Shown: positions 10,805 through 20,310, numbered from the stretch's first letter. The stretch is 38,056 bases of DNA from an uncultured bacterium (GCA_903894575.1 CAITQQ010000393.1:1-38056); one strand, 5' to 3'. Program-made: numbers and translations. The notes: generated from the sequence alone by a model not told the origin.

Positions 10805-11843
10805 ACTGACACAATACTCACATGGCGCAGGCTGTGGTTGTAAAATATCGCCCAAAATATTGGATGAAATTTTGTCTTCAAATTTCAGCATGCCAGACAA
10901 TGACCGTTTGATTGTTGGGAACCATAGCAAAGATGATGCTGCTGTATATGATTTACAGAATGGAAAAGCTTTGATTTCAACAACAGACTTTTTCATGCCA
11001 ATTGTTGATGATCCCTATAATTTTGGAAGAATAGCCTCAGCCAATGCGATCAGTGATGTGTATGCGATGGGTGGGGATCCGATCATGGCTATAGCCATCC
11101 TGGGATGGCCAATCAACCTGTTGTCACCCCAGGTGGCTAAAAAAGTTATAGAAGGAAGCAAAAGTATTTGTCTGGAAGCAGGTATTCCCTTGGCAGGAGG
11201 ACACAGCATTGATTCACCTGAACCCATTTTTGGACTGGCTGTCAATGGATTGGTTGATATCAAAAACCTGAAAAAAAACAATACGGCGCAAAAAGGGGAT
11301 TTGTTGTTGTTGACCAAAAAAATCGGTGTTGGGATTTTGACAACTGCAGAAAAAAAGAACTTACTGAAAGAGGGTGATAAAACATTGGCTGCAGACCAAA
11401 TGATGCAGCTGAACAAGATAGGTGCACTCTTGGGAAAAATAGAAGGCGTTCATGCAATGACAGATGTTACGGGTTTTGGACTCTTGGGGCATCTCATTGA
11501 AATGGCTGAAGGAAGCGGCTTATCTGCAAGAATAAATTTCAATACAGTTCCTTTGATATCGGAACGATTGATTGAATATGTTGAATTGGGATCGGTTCCT
11601 GGGGGCACGAATAGAAACTGGGCGAGTTATGGACACAGGGTTCATTTTAATGATGGTCATAACCAAGGCTTACAAAAAAACATATTGGCCGATCCTCAAA
11701 CCAGTGGTGGTTTGTTGATTGCAGTAGATAAAGATGCTGTTCAGGATGTAATTGAACTACTGAAGCAAAATGGTTTATCGGAGAGGACCACACCAATAGG
11801 GGAAATTACAGCATCGGGAGATTTTGCAATAACTGTTTATTGA
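10791..11843 (+). CDS. selD: Selenide, water dikinase (Cys-containing form)
   Basis: HGAGCGCKISP active-site loop, DDAAVYDL, TTDFFMPIVDDPYNFGRIASANAISDVYAMGG, ADPQTSGGLL. Confidence 0.95.
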   Translation: MEEIKLTQYSHGAGCGCKISPKILDEILSSNFSMPDNDRLIVGNHSKDDAAVYDLQNGKALISTTDFFMPIVDDPYNFGRIASANAISDVYAMGGDPIMAIAILGWPINLLSPQVAKKVIEGSKSICLEAGIPLAGGHSIDSPEPIFGLAVNGLVDIKNLKKNNTAQKGDLLLLTKKIGVGILTTAEKKNLLKEGDKTLAADQMMQLNKIGALLGKIEGVHAMTDVTGFGLLGHLIEMAEGSGLSARINFNTVPLISERLIEYVELGSVPGGTNRNWASYGHRVHFNDGHNQGLQKNILADPQTSGGLLIAVDKDAVQDVIELLKQNGLSERTTPIGEITASGDFAITVY

Positions 11844-11859
11844 TAAAAGTATCCTATAA

Positions 11860-12087
11860 TCAAAGTGCATCTATAGATTTAGAAAGCTCGAGGTCTTTGT
11901 TTGTAACAATATTTCCTGCATCGTGTGTTGAAAGCCAGACTTCAACCGTGTTCCATGTATTTATCCAGGTAGGGTGATGGTTGGCCTTTTCTGCAAGAAT
12001 AGCAACCTTGGTCATGAAGGCAAATGCTTCAATAAAATTGTTGAATACAAATTTTCTATAGAGTTGATTGTCTTTTTCTTCCCACAT
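11860..12087 (-). CDS. Pterin-4a-carbinolamine dehydratase
   Basis: EKANHHPTWINTWNTVEVWLSTHDAGNIVTNKDLELSKSID is the classic PCD/PhhB signature. Confidence 0.92.
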   Translation of the reverse strand: MWEEKDNQLYRKFVFNNFIEAFAFMTKVAILAEKANHHPTWINTWNTVEVWLSTHDAGNIVTNKDLELSKSIDAL

Positions 12088-12090
12088 AAA

Positions 12091-12525
12091 TTATCGTTGT
12101 AAATTATCTTTTGATTTTATTTTTTCATGTGCCACTTCTGTTACAAGCTGCACACCAGGTATAGACCTCAATTGTTGTTGTAGTTGCTGAAAATATAATT
12201 CATCTTGGAATGAATCCCTGACCAACCAAATAAAATCAAGATGCTGAAGTTCTGGCAAAAGGAATTCTCCTTCGTGTTTATTGCTATATAGAAAATGTTC
12301 TTTTGCAGAAACAGGATGCAAGAATTCATAAACAGTAAATGAATAAGATCTTCTGTTTTTTTCCATCCCAATCTGCAAATCGGGGGCAGTCTGAAAATCA
12401 ATTTGTAATGCCTTTTCGATGTGCCAACAAAAATGATAGTTTTTCAGGGTACAAACAATGCCAAGTATTCTTGTATCCTCGAAAAAATGATCAGACATTT
12501 TATCGTCATCAAGCCTGAGTTTCAT
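12091..12525 (-). CDS. IPExxxVDY family protein (small Bacteroidota protein of unknown function)
   Basis: Family-like pattern: LGIVCTLKNYHFCWHIEKALQIDF... and FIWLVRD near the C-terminus. Size and order match the family; no database check made. Confidence 0.6.
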   Translation of the reverse strand: MKLRLDDDKMSDHFFEDTRILGIVCTLKNYHFCWHIEKALQIDFQTAPDLQIGMEKNRRSYSFTVYEFLHPVSAKEHFLYSNKHEGEFLLPELQHLDFIWLVRDSFQDELYFQQLQQQLRSIPGVQLVTEVAHEKIKSKDNLQR

Positions 12526-14165
12526 CAGAAAACAATTTCAAAACTGATTTCTTTTTCTCCCCTCATCACAATCGTAGTCGTTTTGTCACCTTTCTTGAAT
12601 TTTGAAAGGGCCTGCATATAAGACTCTACAGAAGATGTTTTGTGTTCACCCAATTGTTTGACAATGTCACCCGTAAGAATTCCTGCTTTTTTTGCAGGAC
12701 GATTATCAGATACACCATCTACGCGAACACCAGAGCCGGTATAAGAATAATCGGGCATGATCCCCATACTTACAGAGAATCGGGCTGATGTAGAAGTTTG
12801 TTGTTCTCTGGTTTTGGTGAAAACAAGTTTTTGTTCCTGTTTGTCAGCTTCAATCATTTGTTGAATAAAACGAATGATTTTTAACATACCAACATAGTTG
12901 ATTTTATCAGCGTCGTCACTTGGTTTGTGGTAATCAGAATGAAGACCGGTGAAAAAGAAAAGAACAGGAATATCTTTTCGATAAAAAGATGTATGATCGC
13001 TTGGCCCAGTTCCACTTGAATCAACCTTGATGGAAAAATCTTTTTTCTTCACAGCGTCCATCATTGGTTTCCAGGATGGAGATGTACCATATCCACCAAC
13101 AGTGATTGTTTTTGTACTGTCATTCATTCTACCAACCATATCCATGTTGATCATGTAATTGACATTGCTCAAAGAGATGGTGGGATTTTCTACAAAATAT
13201 TTAGATCCATTGAGACCCAGTTCTTCTGCCGAAAACGCAATTAATAGATAGTTATACTGTTTTGCTTTGCTGTTTTTCAAAAGAAAAGCAAGTTCAATCA
13301 TAGATGACGTTCCACTGGCATTATCATCAGCACCATTGTGTATGCCAAGATCACCAGTTCTAATCATAGAATTTCCATCTTCACCGTATCCGAGGTGATC
13401 AAAGTGGGCTCCAATTACGATGGTGAGGGGTGCGTTATTATCCAAATAACCAACCACATTTCTTGCTTTTCTTATTTTTGGGCTGATGGATAGCTTGGCT
13501 GAAATCTGAAAAGAGGAGGAAACATCAGACAAATGTGCCTTTTGAGCGTTGGTATTGATGTAGGCAGCAGGAATTGGTGTGGGTTCCGATCTGTCTTTGG
13601 GATCAAACCGGATTTTATCATCCAATGAGGATGAGTTGAAAAATAAAACTGCAGAAGCACCTTTATCCTTTGCTTTTGTTATTTTATCATTCAACAAATT
13701 AGCAACGTCGAAATGGGGATTATCCTTGTTTTCCTGGATAGATTCTGCAATATCAATCATCCATGGTTGCCCTTTTTCATTTAACGAAGGAGAAGTTTCT
13801 GCATTAAAATTGGCTGATGGTGAGTTGGAGAGGGGGAAAAAATCTACTCCTGGCTTGAGTATCTTTCCATTTACTTTTAATTCATTTCCTTCAGATAATT
13901 CTTTACCGTCATTTATGGAAAAATGCTGAAAAAAGGTAGCGTTATCCCCTTTTGGGATAAGGCCAATTTCTTTGAATTTAGCAGCGATAAATTCAGATGC
14001 CAAAATTTCACCAGGATCGCCGGCTCTTCTGCCTTTTAACTCGTCAGAAGAAAGGTAACCAACTTGCTGTTGCAGGTATTGAACAATCTCTTTATCCGCT
14101 TTTTTAAGTTTTTGGGCTGATGCAAACTGAACCAAGAGAAGCAGTGGGATTAAAATCCTGAACAT
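12525..14165 (-). CDS. Secreted M28-family metallopeptidase with PA insertion and C-terminal PDZ domain
   Basis: IVIGAHFDHLGYG, HNGADDNASGTSSMIEL, FSAEELGLNGSKYF, SDHTSFYRKDIPVLFFFTG. C-terminal PDZ-like GVSDNRPAKKAGILTGDIVKQLG. N-terminal signal peptide. Confidence 0.92.
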   Translation of the reverse strand: MFRILIPLLLLVQFASAQKLKKADKEIVQYLQQQVGYLSSDELKGRRAGDPGEILASEFIAAKFKEIGLIPKGDNATFFQHFSINDGKELSEGNELKVNGKILKPGVDFFPLSNSPSANFNAETSPSLNEKGQPWMIDIAESIQENKDNPHFDVANLLNDKITKAKDKGASAVLFFNSSSLDDKIRFDPKDRSEPTPIPAAYINTNAQKAHLSDVSSSFQISAKLSISPKIRKARNVVGYLDNNAPLTIVIGAHFDHLGYGEDGNSMIRTGDLGIHNGADDNASGTSSMIELAFLLKNSKAKQYNYLLIAFSAEELGLNGSKYFVENPTISLSNVNYMINMDMVGRMNDSTKTITVGGYGTSPSWKPMMDAVKKKDFSIKVDSSGTGPSDHTSFYRKDIPVLFFFTGLHSDYHKPSDDADKINYVGMLKIIRFIQQMIEADKQEQKLVFTKTREQQTSTSARFSVSMGIMPDYSYTGSGVRVDGVSDNRPAKKAGILTGDIVKQLGEHKTSSVESYMQALSKFKKGDKTTTIVMRGEKEISFEIVF

Positions 14166-14272
14166 GTGGCGTATTTTATTGCAAATTTAGTGTAGTTGGA
14201 CGGATGATTTCGAATATATGAGTAAAGATGTGCTTTTTACTGTTTTCGTAAAAAGAAGGCTACAATTGGATG

Positions 14273-14280
14273 TACCTTTG
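14273..14280 (+). promoter_or_regulatory. Candidate Bacteroidota -7 element upstream of feoB
   Basis: tacctttg matches TAnnTTTG, 10 nt before the feoB ATG; no convincing -33 element. Confidence 0.35.
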
Positions 14281-14290
14281 GTAACCATAA

Positions 14291-16408
14291 ATGATAGGAA
14301 ACAAGCCTAATATAGCCCTGATCGGTAATCCAAACAGTGGAAAAAGTTCACTATTCAACCTGTTGACAGGGTTGAACCAAAAAGTTGGCAATTTCCCAGG
14401 AGTAACGGTAGAAAAAAAAGAAGGTGGCTTCAAATTACCCAACAAGCAAGAATGCATTGTGCTTGATTTGCCAGGAACCTATAGTTTGTATCCAAGGAGA
14501 AGCGATGAGTGGGTTTCCTATAAGCAGTTGATGACACCCAAAAAGGAGGAATCAATTGATTTAGCAATTGTTGTAGCTGATGCCAGTAACCTGAGAAGAA
14601 ATCTACTCTATGTGTCCCAGGTCATTGATCTTAAAATACCTGTAGTAGTTGCTTTGACAATGGTTGATCTTGCCAAAAAAAGAGGTATTAAAATTGATGT
14701 TGATTGCTTAGCAAGAGAGATGCAGGTACCTGTTGTCTTGGTTAATGCAAGAACTGGCAAAGGACTTGAGCAATTAAAGTCGACGGTTACTCAAATGCTA
14801 AACATAGAAGCTAGCGGACAGGATTTTTTTCCAATTGAAGAATTGGCAAAGGGTGCAATCGGTGAAATGCGGGAATTGATGCCCAATTTGGGGAATTATG
14901 CTGCCATTCATCATCTGATCAACCATGAATCATTTGAATTGAGTTCTTCAATACAAGTGAAAATTGAAGCAATAGAAGAAAAATATAAATTCAATCATAC
15001 CAAAATACAGGCAGAAGATATTCAACTACGGTATCAAAAAATAAGACAGGTAATGCTCAAATCTGTTGAGGAAGAGAGCATTGAAAAAAGAAAAATGTTC
15101 TCTGAAAGGCTTGATCATTTTTTCTTACACAGAACATGGGGTTATCTGATCATGGGGGTGGTTTTATTTATTCTATTTCAGAGTGTATTTTGGGTAGCTG
15201 AATATCCAATGAATTTGATAGAATCTGGAGTTGGAATCTTGGGGGGCTGGTTGGGATCAATTTTACCAGAGGGTTGGATAGCAGACATTGTTGTCAATGG
15301 AATCTTGGCTGGATTGGGAGGAATTCTGGTTTTTGTTCCACAGATCATGATATTGTTTGGTTTGATTACTTTACTGGAAGACACTGGATATATGGCCAGG
15401 ATCAGCTTCCTTTCAGACAGGATCATGAGAAGGGTTGGATTGAATGGTAAAAGTGTGATGCCCATGATTGGCGGATTTGCATGTGCCGTTCCAGCCATCA
15501 TGAGTGCAAGAAATATTGAAAATAAAAAAGAAAGATTGCTTACAATCATGGTCACACCTTTCATGAGTTGTAGTGCAAGGTTACCAGTATTTACTATTTT
15601 AGCTTCTATGGTTGTACCCAATAAAAATATATTGGGTGTGGTGAGTTTACAGGGATTGGTATTGATGGGATTATATGTGTTGGGAATAGTGATAGCCTTG
15701 CTTGTTTCTTATGTGATGAATTTGTTTATCAAGATCAAAGAAAAAAGTTTTTTTATACTTGAATTACCTGTTTACAGACAACCAAGATGGAAAAACATTG
15801 TATACACCATGATTGAAAAGGCCAAAGTATTTGTATTTGATGCTGGTAAGGTAATCATGATTATTTCTTTGGTATTGTGGGCGTTCAGTTCATTTGGCCC
15901 AACAGAAAAAAGAAAAAATATTGAAGAAAAATATGCAGGATTGATCAAGAATGATCCTGAAAATATAAATAAATACCAAACAGAAAAATCATCTGCACTA
16001 TTGGAAAATTCTTATGCAGGTATTATGGGCCGCAGTATAGAACCGATAATCCGTCCATTGGGATATGATTGGAAAATTGGCATTGCTTTGATCACATCAT
16101 TTGCAGCCAGAGAAGTATTTGTTGGTACAATGGCAACATTGTATAGCGTAGGTGATGCTGCTGATGAAAATAGTGAAACCCTGCGGAATAAGATGCATGC
16201 AGCAAAAAGGAGTGATGGAACCTTGGTATATACCACTGCTACTGGTTATTCACTCTTGATTTTTTATCTTTTGGCTATGCAATGCATGAGTACATTGGCG
16301 ATTGTAAAAAAGGAAACAGGTTCCTGGAAATGGCCCATCATACAATTGATTTACATGACAGGATTGGCTTATTTACTGAGTTTTATTGCATATCAGCTCT
16401 TGAGTTGA
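14291..16408 (+). CDS. feoB: Ferrous iron transport protein B
   Basis: GNPNSGKSSLFNLLTG, DLPGTYSLYP, GGFACAVPAIMSARNIENKKERLLTIMVTPFMSCSARLPVF. Confidence 0.97.
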   Translation: MIGNKPNIALIGNPNSGKSSLFNLLTGLNQKVGNFPGVTVEKKEGGFKLPNKQECIVLDLPGTYSLYPRRSDEWVSYKQLMTPKKEESIDLAIVVADASNLRRNLLYVSQVIDLKIPVVVALTMVDLAKKRGIKIDVDCLAREMQVPVVLVNARTGKGLEQLKSTVTQMLNIEASGQDFFPIEELAKGAIGEMRELMPNLGNYAAIHHLINHESFELSSSIQVKIEAIEEKYKFNHTKIQAEDIQLRYQKIRQVMLKSVEEESIEKRKMFSERLDHFFLHRTWGYLIMGVVLFILFQSVFWVAEYPMNLIESGVGILGGWLGSILPEGWIADIVVNGILAGLGGILVFVPQIMILFGLITLLEDTGYMARISFLSDRIMRRVGLNGKSVMPMIGGFACAVPAIMSARNIENKKERLLTIMVTPFMSCSARLPVFTILASMVVPNKNILGVVSLQGLVLMGLYVLGIVIALLVSYVMNLFIKIKEKSFFILELPVYRQPRWKNIVYTMIEKAKVFVFDAGKVIMIISLVLWAFSSFGPTEKRKNIEEKYAGLIKNDPENINKYQTEKSSALLENSYAGIMGRSIEPIIRPLGYDWKIGIALITSFAAREVFVGTMATLYSVGDAADENSETLRNKMHAAKRSDGTLVYTTATGYSLLIFYLLAMQCMSTLAIVKKETGSWKWPIIQLIYMTGLAYLLSFIAYQLLS

Positions 16409-17020
16409 TTAAATCACTTCTAGTTTTTTTAGTTCATTGATCAGGAGATCTGGAGTTTGAAAATGTATAGACTGAATACCACAGGCTTCTGCTGCTTTGA
16501 TGTTTCGAAGGTTATCATCAATAAAAACCGTTTCAGAAGCATCAAGACCAAATCTGGTTAAGGTTAACTCATAAATTTCAGGAAATGGTTTTCGCGTATT
16601 TTCTTCTCCAGAAACAATTCTACCATCAAACCAATGAAGAAAATCAAATAATTCTAAAGCCCGAGGAAAGGTTTCAGCACTCCAGTTGGTGAGAGCGTAT
16701 ATACGGTGTTTATTATTTGATTTAAGCTGCTTTAGAACCTCAACAGTGCCCTCAATGGGTCCATTGAGCATCTCTTCCCACCTTTGATAAAAAGCGAGAA
16801 TATAATCACTCTTATCTGGGTATAATGATAATAGTAAATCATTGGCTTCTTTGATGCTTCTTCCACCATCCTGCTCTTCGTTCCAGGACATCGTACAAAT
16901 GGTTTCTAAGAATTCCTTTCTCTCATTGTCATCTGTAATGATCTTTTTATACATGTACTCAGGATTCCAGTCGATCAATACTCCACCCAGATCAAAAATG
17001 ATATTCTTAATTTGTTTCAT
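16409..17020 (-). CDS. HAD-superfamily hydrolase (HAD-IA)
   Basis: IIFDLGGVLIDWNP, ALTNWS, TRKPFPEIYE, VFIDDNLRNIKAAEACGIQSIHF. Confidence 0.92.
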   Translation of the reverse strand: MKQIKNIIFDLGGVLIDWNPEYMYKKIITDDNERKEFLETICTMSWNEEQDGGRSIKEANDLLLSLYPDKSDYILAFYQRWEEMLNGPIEGTVEVLKQLKSNNKHRIYALTNWSAETFPRALELFDFLHWFDGRIVSGEENTRKPFPEIYELTLTRFGLDASETVFIDDNLRNIKAAEACGIQSIHFQTPDLLINELKKLEVI

Positions 17021-17404
17021 CAGCTGAAAATTACAGAATATTCAATTGCTTTCATCAGGTATTTTTGATTGTTAATATCCCTTGTAGTATTTATAATTAT
17101 CTATTATTTATAAAAGACACTATTACTATTAGGGTTGTGGAAATGTTGGAAACTATTTTTTATCAATTTTTATTCTATCTATAATCACATGAATTAACAT
17201 CAATTCACAATTATACACATGACGAATATCATTACTGATACTGATTCAAATGAATCCTATTAACATTAAAAAAATAATTATTGATAATTTTCAACAGCAA
17301 GAAAAAATTAAAAATCCTGTGGATAAACCAAGGGTAAATTGTTGCAAAAAATCAACCAATCTAGAAATTCAATAAAAACCCCCAACTTGTTAAAAACAAT
17401 CCAC

Positions 17405-17425
17405 AAAATCATTTTTAAAATTGGG
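17405..17425 (+). repeat. 21-bp direct repeat copy 1 in oriC-like region
   Basis: AAAATCATTTTTAAAATTGGG, identical to 17508-17528. Confidence 0.95.
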
Positions 17426-17507
17426 CAGTAATCCACATAAAAACCAGGATATCAACAAGGGTATGTGGAAAACCAAAAATTTTCCCTGAACAGCCAGAAA
17501 ACAGCCG

Positions 17508-17528
17508 AAAATCATTTTTAAAATTGGG
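17508..17528 (+). repeat. 21-bp direct repeat copy 2 in oriC-like region
   Basis: AAAATCATTTTTAAAATTGGG, identical to 17405-17425. Confidence 0.95.
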
Positions 17529-17572
17529 GTTCCGCGTCGTTTTCCACAATTTGTTAATAACCATTTTTACCC

Positions 17573-17580
17573 TATTTTTG
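17573..17580 (+). promoter_or_regulatory. Candidate Bacteroidota -7 element upstream of the SurA/PpiD-like gene
   Basis: tatttttg matches TAnnTTTG, 26 nt before the ATG at 17607. Confidence 0.35.
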
Positions 17581-17606
17581 CCAACTCTTATAATAATATA
17601 TATAGT

Positions 17607-19730
17607 ATGTCAATTATTCAGAAAATTAGGGACAAGGCAGCAGTATTGCTTACCACAATGATCGCGATCAGCTTGATCGGCTTTTTGGTTCAGGATGCGT
17701 TTGTTGGCAAGGGCGGAAGCATGTTTGACGGACAGGCCACCACAGCGGGATCCATCAATGGAAAAGACATTGAATTGGTTGATTTCAGCAAGAAGGTGAA
17801 CATGGTGGAACAAAACTACCGTTCTCAGGGCATGCAAACCAATGAAATGATGACCCAAACAATTGTTGAAAATGTTTGGAACTCATATGTGCAGGAAGAA
17901 ATGATCAATGGAGAAGCCGCGAAACTTGGATTGGCTGTTACGCCTAAAGAGCTCGGAGCTGTATTGTTTTCTGATGATGCTCCCCAGGAGTTCAAGCAAA
18001 TGTTTGCTGATAAAACCACCGGAGCCTATGATGTGAATGCTGCGAGAAACTGGTTTACCAATGTAAAAAAGAGTTCAAAACCCGAAGATGCCTTGAATAT
18101 AGAAGAGCAACTGATCAAGCCGATTGGCATCAACCTGCTCTCTCAGAAATATACCTCTCTGATTACACAAGGTTCTTATGTTCCCAAGTGGATGTTGGAG
18201 AAGATGGCAGCTGACAACGCCTCTTTTGCTTCAATTTCATTTGTAAGTGTTCCTTATACCACTATCGCAGACAGCACCATTAAAGTGAGCGACAGCGAAA
18301 TCAGTGATTACGTATCAAAGCATAAAGATGAATTCAAACAGGAGCATGTAAAAAGCATCGCTTACGTTTCTTTTAGCGCAAACCCAACACCACAGGACTC
18401 TTCAAGGGTTTACAATCAGCTCAATGAGTTGAAAGCCGCATTCTATGCAGCTCCTGATGCAAAAAGCTTTGTTACAAGAAACAATACTTCGCTTCCATTT
18501 TTTGATGGATTTGCCTTGAAGTCTAAGCTGCAGATGGGCGCAAAGGATACCATCATCTCATTGGCTGTTGGTGCTGTGGCTGGCCCATACCTAGACGGAG
18601 GAAGCTATGTGATCGCGAAAAAAATACAAACAAAATCATTGCCTGATTCTGTAAAGTGCAGGCATATCCTCGTAGGAATTGTTGATCCGCAAACCGGTCA
18701 ACAAAGGCGCAGCGACAGCGCAGCCAAAAAGAGTATTGACAGCATTTATGCAGTGATCAAATCTGGCGGAAATTTTGGAGCTTTGGCGGCGGCACTCAGC
18801 GATGACCAGGGAAGCAAGGCCAAAGGTGGTGAATATGATTTCTCTTCTGTTGACATGAACCTGGCAAAAGAATTTGCAGACTTCATCTTCAACAAACCCA
18901 AGGGAAGCATGGAAGTGGTGAAAACAGAGTTTGGTTACCATATCATTGAAGTGTTGAACCAGAAAAATTTCGAAGAGGCATACAAGGTTGCCTATCTCGC
19001 CAAACCCATTGTTGCCAGCGAAGAAACAGACGCCTCAGCATCTTCTGCTGCAACTCAATTTGTAGGAAGCAGCAGGGATCAAAAGTCTTTTGATGAAACC
19101 GTTACAAAGATGAAGATCAACAAGCTGACCGCCGAGAACATCAAGGAGCTTGATTACAGCGCTGGTCCACTTTCTTCAAGGGCCATCGTAAAATGGATAT
19201 TTGAAAACAAAACAGGAACTGTTTCAGAACCATTCGACCTCAAAGACCAATATGTGGTAGCCATGGTTACCAATGAAATCGAGGAGGGTGTTCAACCGGC
19301 TTCAGTTGCAAGGGTATTGGTAGAACCAACCCTCAGGAACAAGAAAAAGGCAGAAATGGTAGCCCAAAAGGCTGGATCCGAGAAAAACCTGGATAAATTG
19401 GCGGCACTGCTTGGTGGAACTACCGGCAAAACAGACACGGTCAGGTTTGCAGATCCTTTTGTTCCCAACCTTGGTTCAGAAACAAAAGTAATTGGTGCAG
19501 CGTTTTACAAAAACAACTTGTCTAATACATCAGACGTGATTGACGGTCAAAATGGTGTATACTATATTAAAGTGAACCAGGTTGGTGCCCTTCCTTCCTC
19601 AGCAATCGATTTTGTTGGTCAAAAGAAGGCGCTTGAGTCACAAATGAAGCAATTCGCAGGATACAGTACGATGGAATCTTTGAAAAAATCAATGAAAATC
19701 GTTGATAAAAGAAGGGACGCAGGATACTGA
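17607..19730 (+). CDS. SurA N-terminal/parvulin peptidyl-prolyl isomerase (PpiD-like periplasmic foldase)
   Basis: N-terminal TM (KAAVLLTTMIAISLIGFLVQDAF), VKCRHILVGI... GGNFGALAAALSDDQGSKAKGGEYDF...EFGYHIIEVL parvulin signature. Confidence 0.93.
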   Translation: MSIIQKIRDKAAVLLTTMIAISLIGFLVQDAFVGKGGSMFDGQATTAGSINGKDIELVDFSKKVNMVEQNYRSQGMQTNEMMTQTIVENVWNSYVQEEMINGEAAKLGLAVTPKELGAVLFSDDAPQEFKQMFADKTTGAYDVNAARNWFTNVKKSSKPEDALNIEEQLIKPIGINLLSQKYTSLITQGSYVPKWMLEKMAADNASFASISFVSVPYTTIADSTIKVSDSEISDYVSKHKDEFKQEHVKSIAYVSFSANPTPQDSSRVYNQLNELKAAFYAAPDAKSFVTRNNTSLPFFDGFALKSKLQMGAKDTIISLAVGAVAGPYLDGGSYVIAKKIQTKSLPDSVKCRHILVGIVDPQTGQQRRSDSAAKKSIDSIYAVIKSGGNFGALAAALSDDQGSKAKGGEYDFSSVDMNLAKEFADFIFNKPKGSMEVVKTEFGYHIIEVLNQKNFEEAYKVAYLAKPIVASEETDASASSAATQFVGSSRDQKSFDETVTKMKINKLTAENIKELDYSAGPLSSRAIVKWIFENKTGTVSEPFDLKDQYVVAMVTNEIEEGVQPASVARVLVEPTLRNKKKAEMVAQKAGSEKNLDKLAALLGGTTGKTDTVRFADPFVPNLGSETKVIGAAFYKNNLSNTSDVIDGQNGVYYIKVNQVGALPSSAIDFVGQKKALESQMKQFAGYSTMESLKKSMKIVDKRRDAGY

Positions 19731-19760
19731 TGACATACTGCTCATGAGAAAACAAACGCA

Positions 19761-19790
19761 CAGCCACCCTCGGGGGTGGCTGTTGCATTT
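19761..19790 (+). terminator. Intrinsic terminator-like hairpin downstream of the PPIase gene
   Basis: CAGCCACCC-TCGG-GGGTGGCTG, perfect 9-bp stem followed by ttgcattttt. Confidence 0.8.
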
Positions 19791-19794
19791 TTGG

Positions 19795-19802
19795 TAACTT
19801 TG
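19795..19802 (+). promoter_or_regulatory. Candidate Bacteroidota -7 element upstream of the DUF2480 gene
   Basis: taactttg matches TAnnTTTG just after the terminator; ATG at 19807. Confidence 0.4.
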
Positions 19803-19806
19803 TATC

Positions 19807-20310
19807 ATGGAAGAAATCAGGAACAAGGTGGCAGAAAGCGGGTTGATCACCATCGACCTTGAAAAGTATTACCCAGTCACAGCGCCAATGCCTTTTGACT
19901 TGAAAAATTTCCTTTTTATGGAAATGCTGCTCAAGGAGAAGGATTTCAGGGAGGCCCTTGACCGGCATGATTGGAACCAATACGAGAACAAGGATGTTTG
20001 TGTGTATTGTTCAACCGACGCCATTGTCCCTATGTGGGCTTATATGCTCGTTGCATCTAAGCTTTCTGGCATCGCAAAATCCATCATCTCTGGAACTCCG
20101 GAGGAAGCCTTTAAACAAATTTTTATCGAAAACATCAGAGGAGTCAATGCAGCAGCATTTGAAGGAAAGCGCGTGGTGGTGAAGGGGTGTGGAGACAAGC
20201 CTATTCCCGAATATGCCTATGCAGCAATCTCCATCCTACTTCTGCCTGTGGTCAAATCGCTTATGTACGGTGAGCCATGCAGCACGGTCCCTGTGTTTAA
20301 AAGAAAATAA
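19807..20310 (+). CDS. DUF2480 family protein
   Basis: MEEIRNKVAESGLITIDLEKYYP...VFIENIRG...VVVKGCGDKPIPEYAY..LLPVVKSLMYGEPCSTVPVFKR resembles DUF2480. Confidence 0.8.
   Translation: MEEIRNKVAESGLITIDLEKYYPVTAPMPFDLKNFLFMEMLLKEKDFREALDRHDWNQYENKDVCVYCSTDAIVPMWAYMLVASKLSGIAKSIISGTPEEAFKQIFIENIRGVNAAAFEGKRVVVKGCGDKPIPEYAYAAISILLLPVVKSLMYGEPCSTVPVFKRK

Larger units (their letters stand above)
17100..17580. other. oriC: Candidate chromosomal replication origin (oriC): AT-rich, DnaA-box cluster
   Basis: Perfect TTATNCACA matches at 17211-17219 (TTATACACA) and 17318-17326 (TGTGGATAA, reverse). 8/9 matches at 17429-17437 (TAATCCACA), 17464-17472 (TGTGGAAAA) and 17540-17548 (TTTTCCACA). 7/9 matches at 17397-17405 and 17136-17144. 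Very AT-rich 5' part; dnaN within 5 kb. Confidence 0.7.

Noticed and set aside
10791-11843. SelD as a selenoprotein with in-frame UGA
   Set aside because: The active-site codons read TGT GGT TGT (Cys-Gly-Cys); no in-frame UGA is present.
17243-17256. GATTCA-AA-TGAATC mini-palindrome in the origin-like region
   Set aside because: Short, and expected by chance in very AT-rich DNA; not enough to call a binding site on its own.
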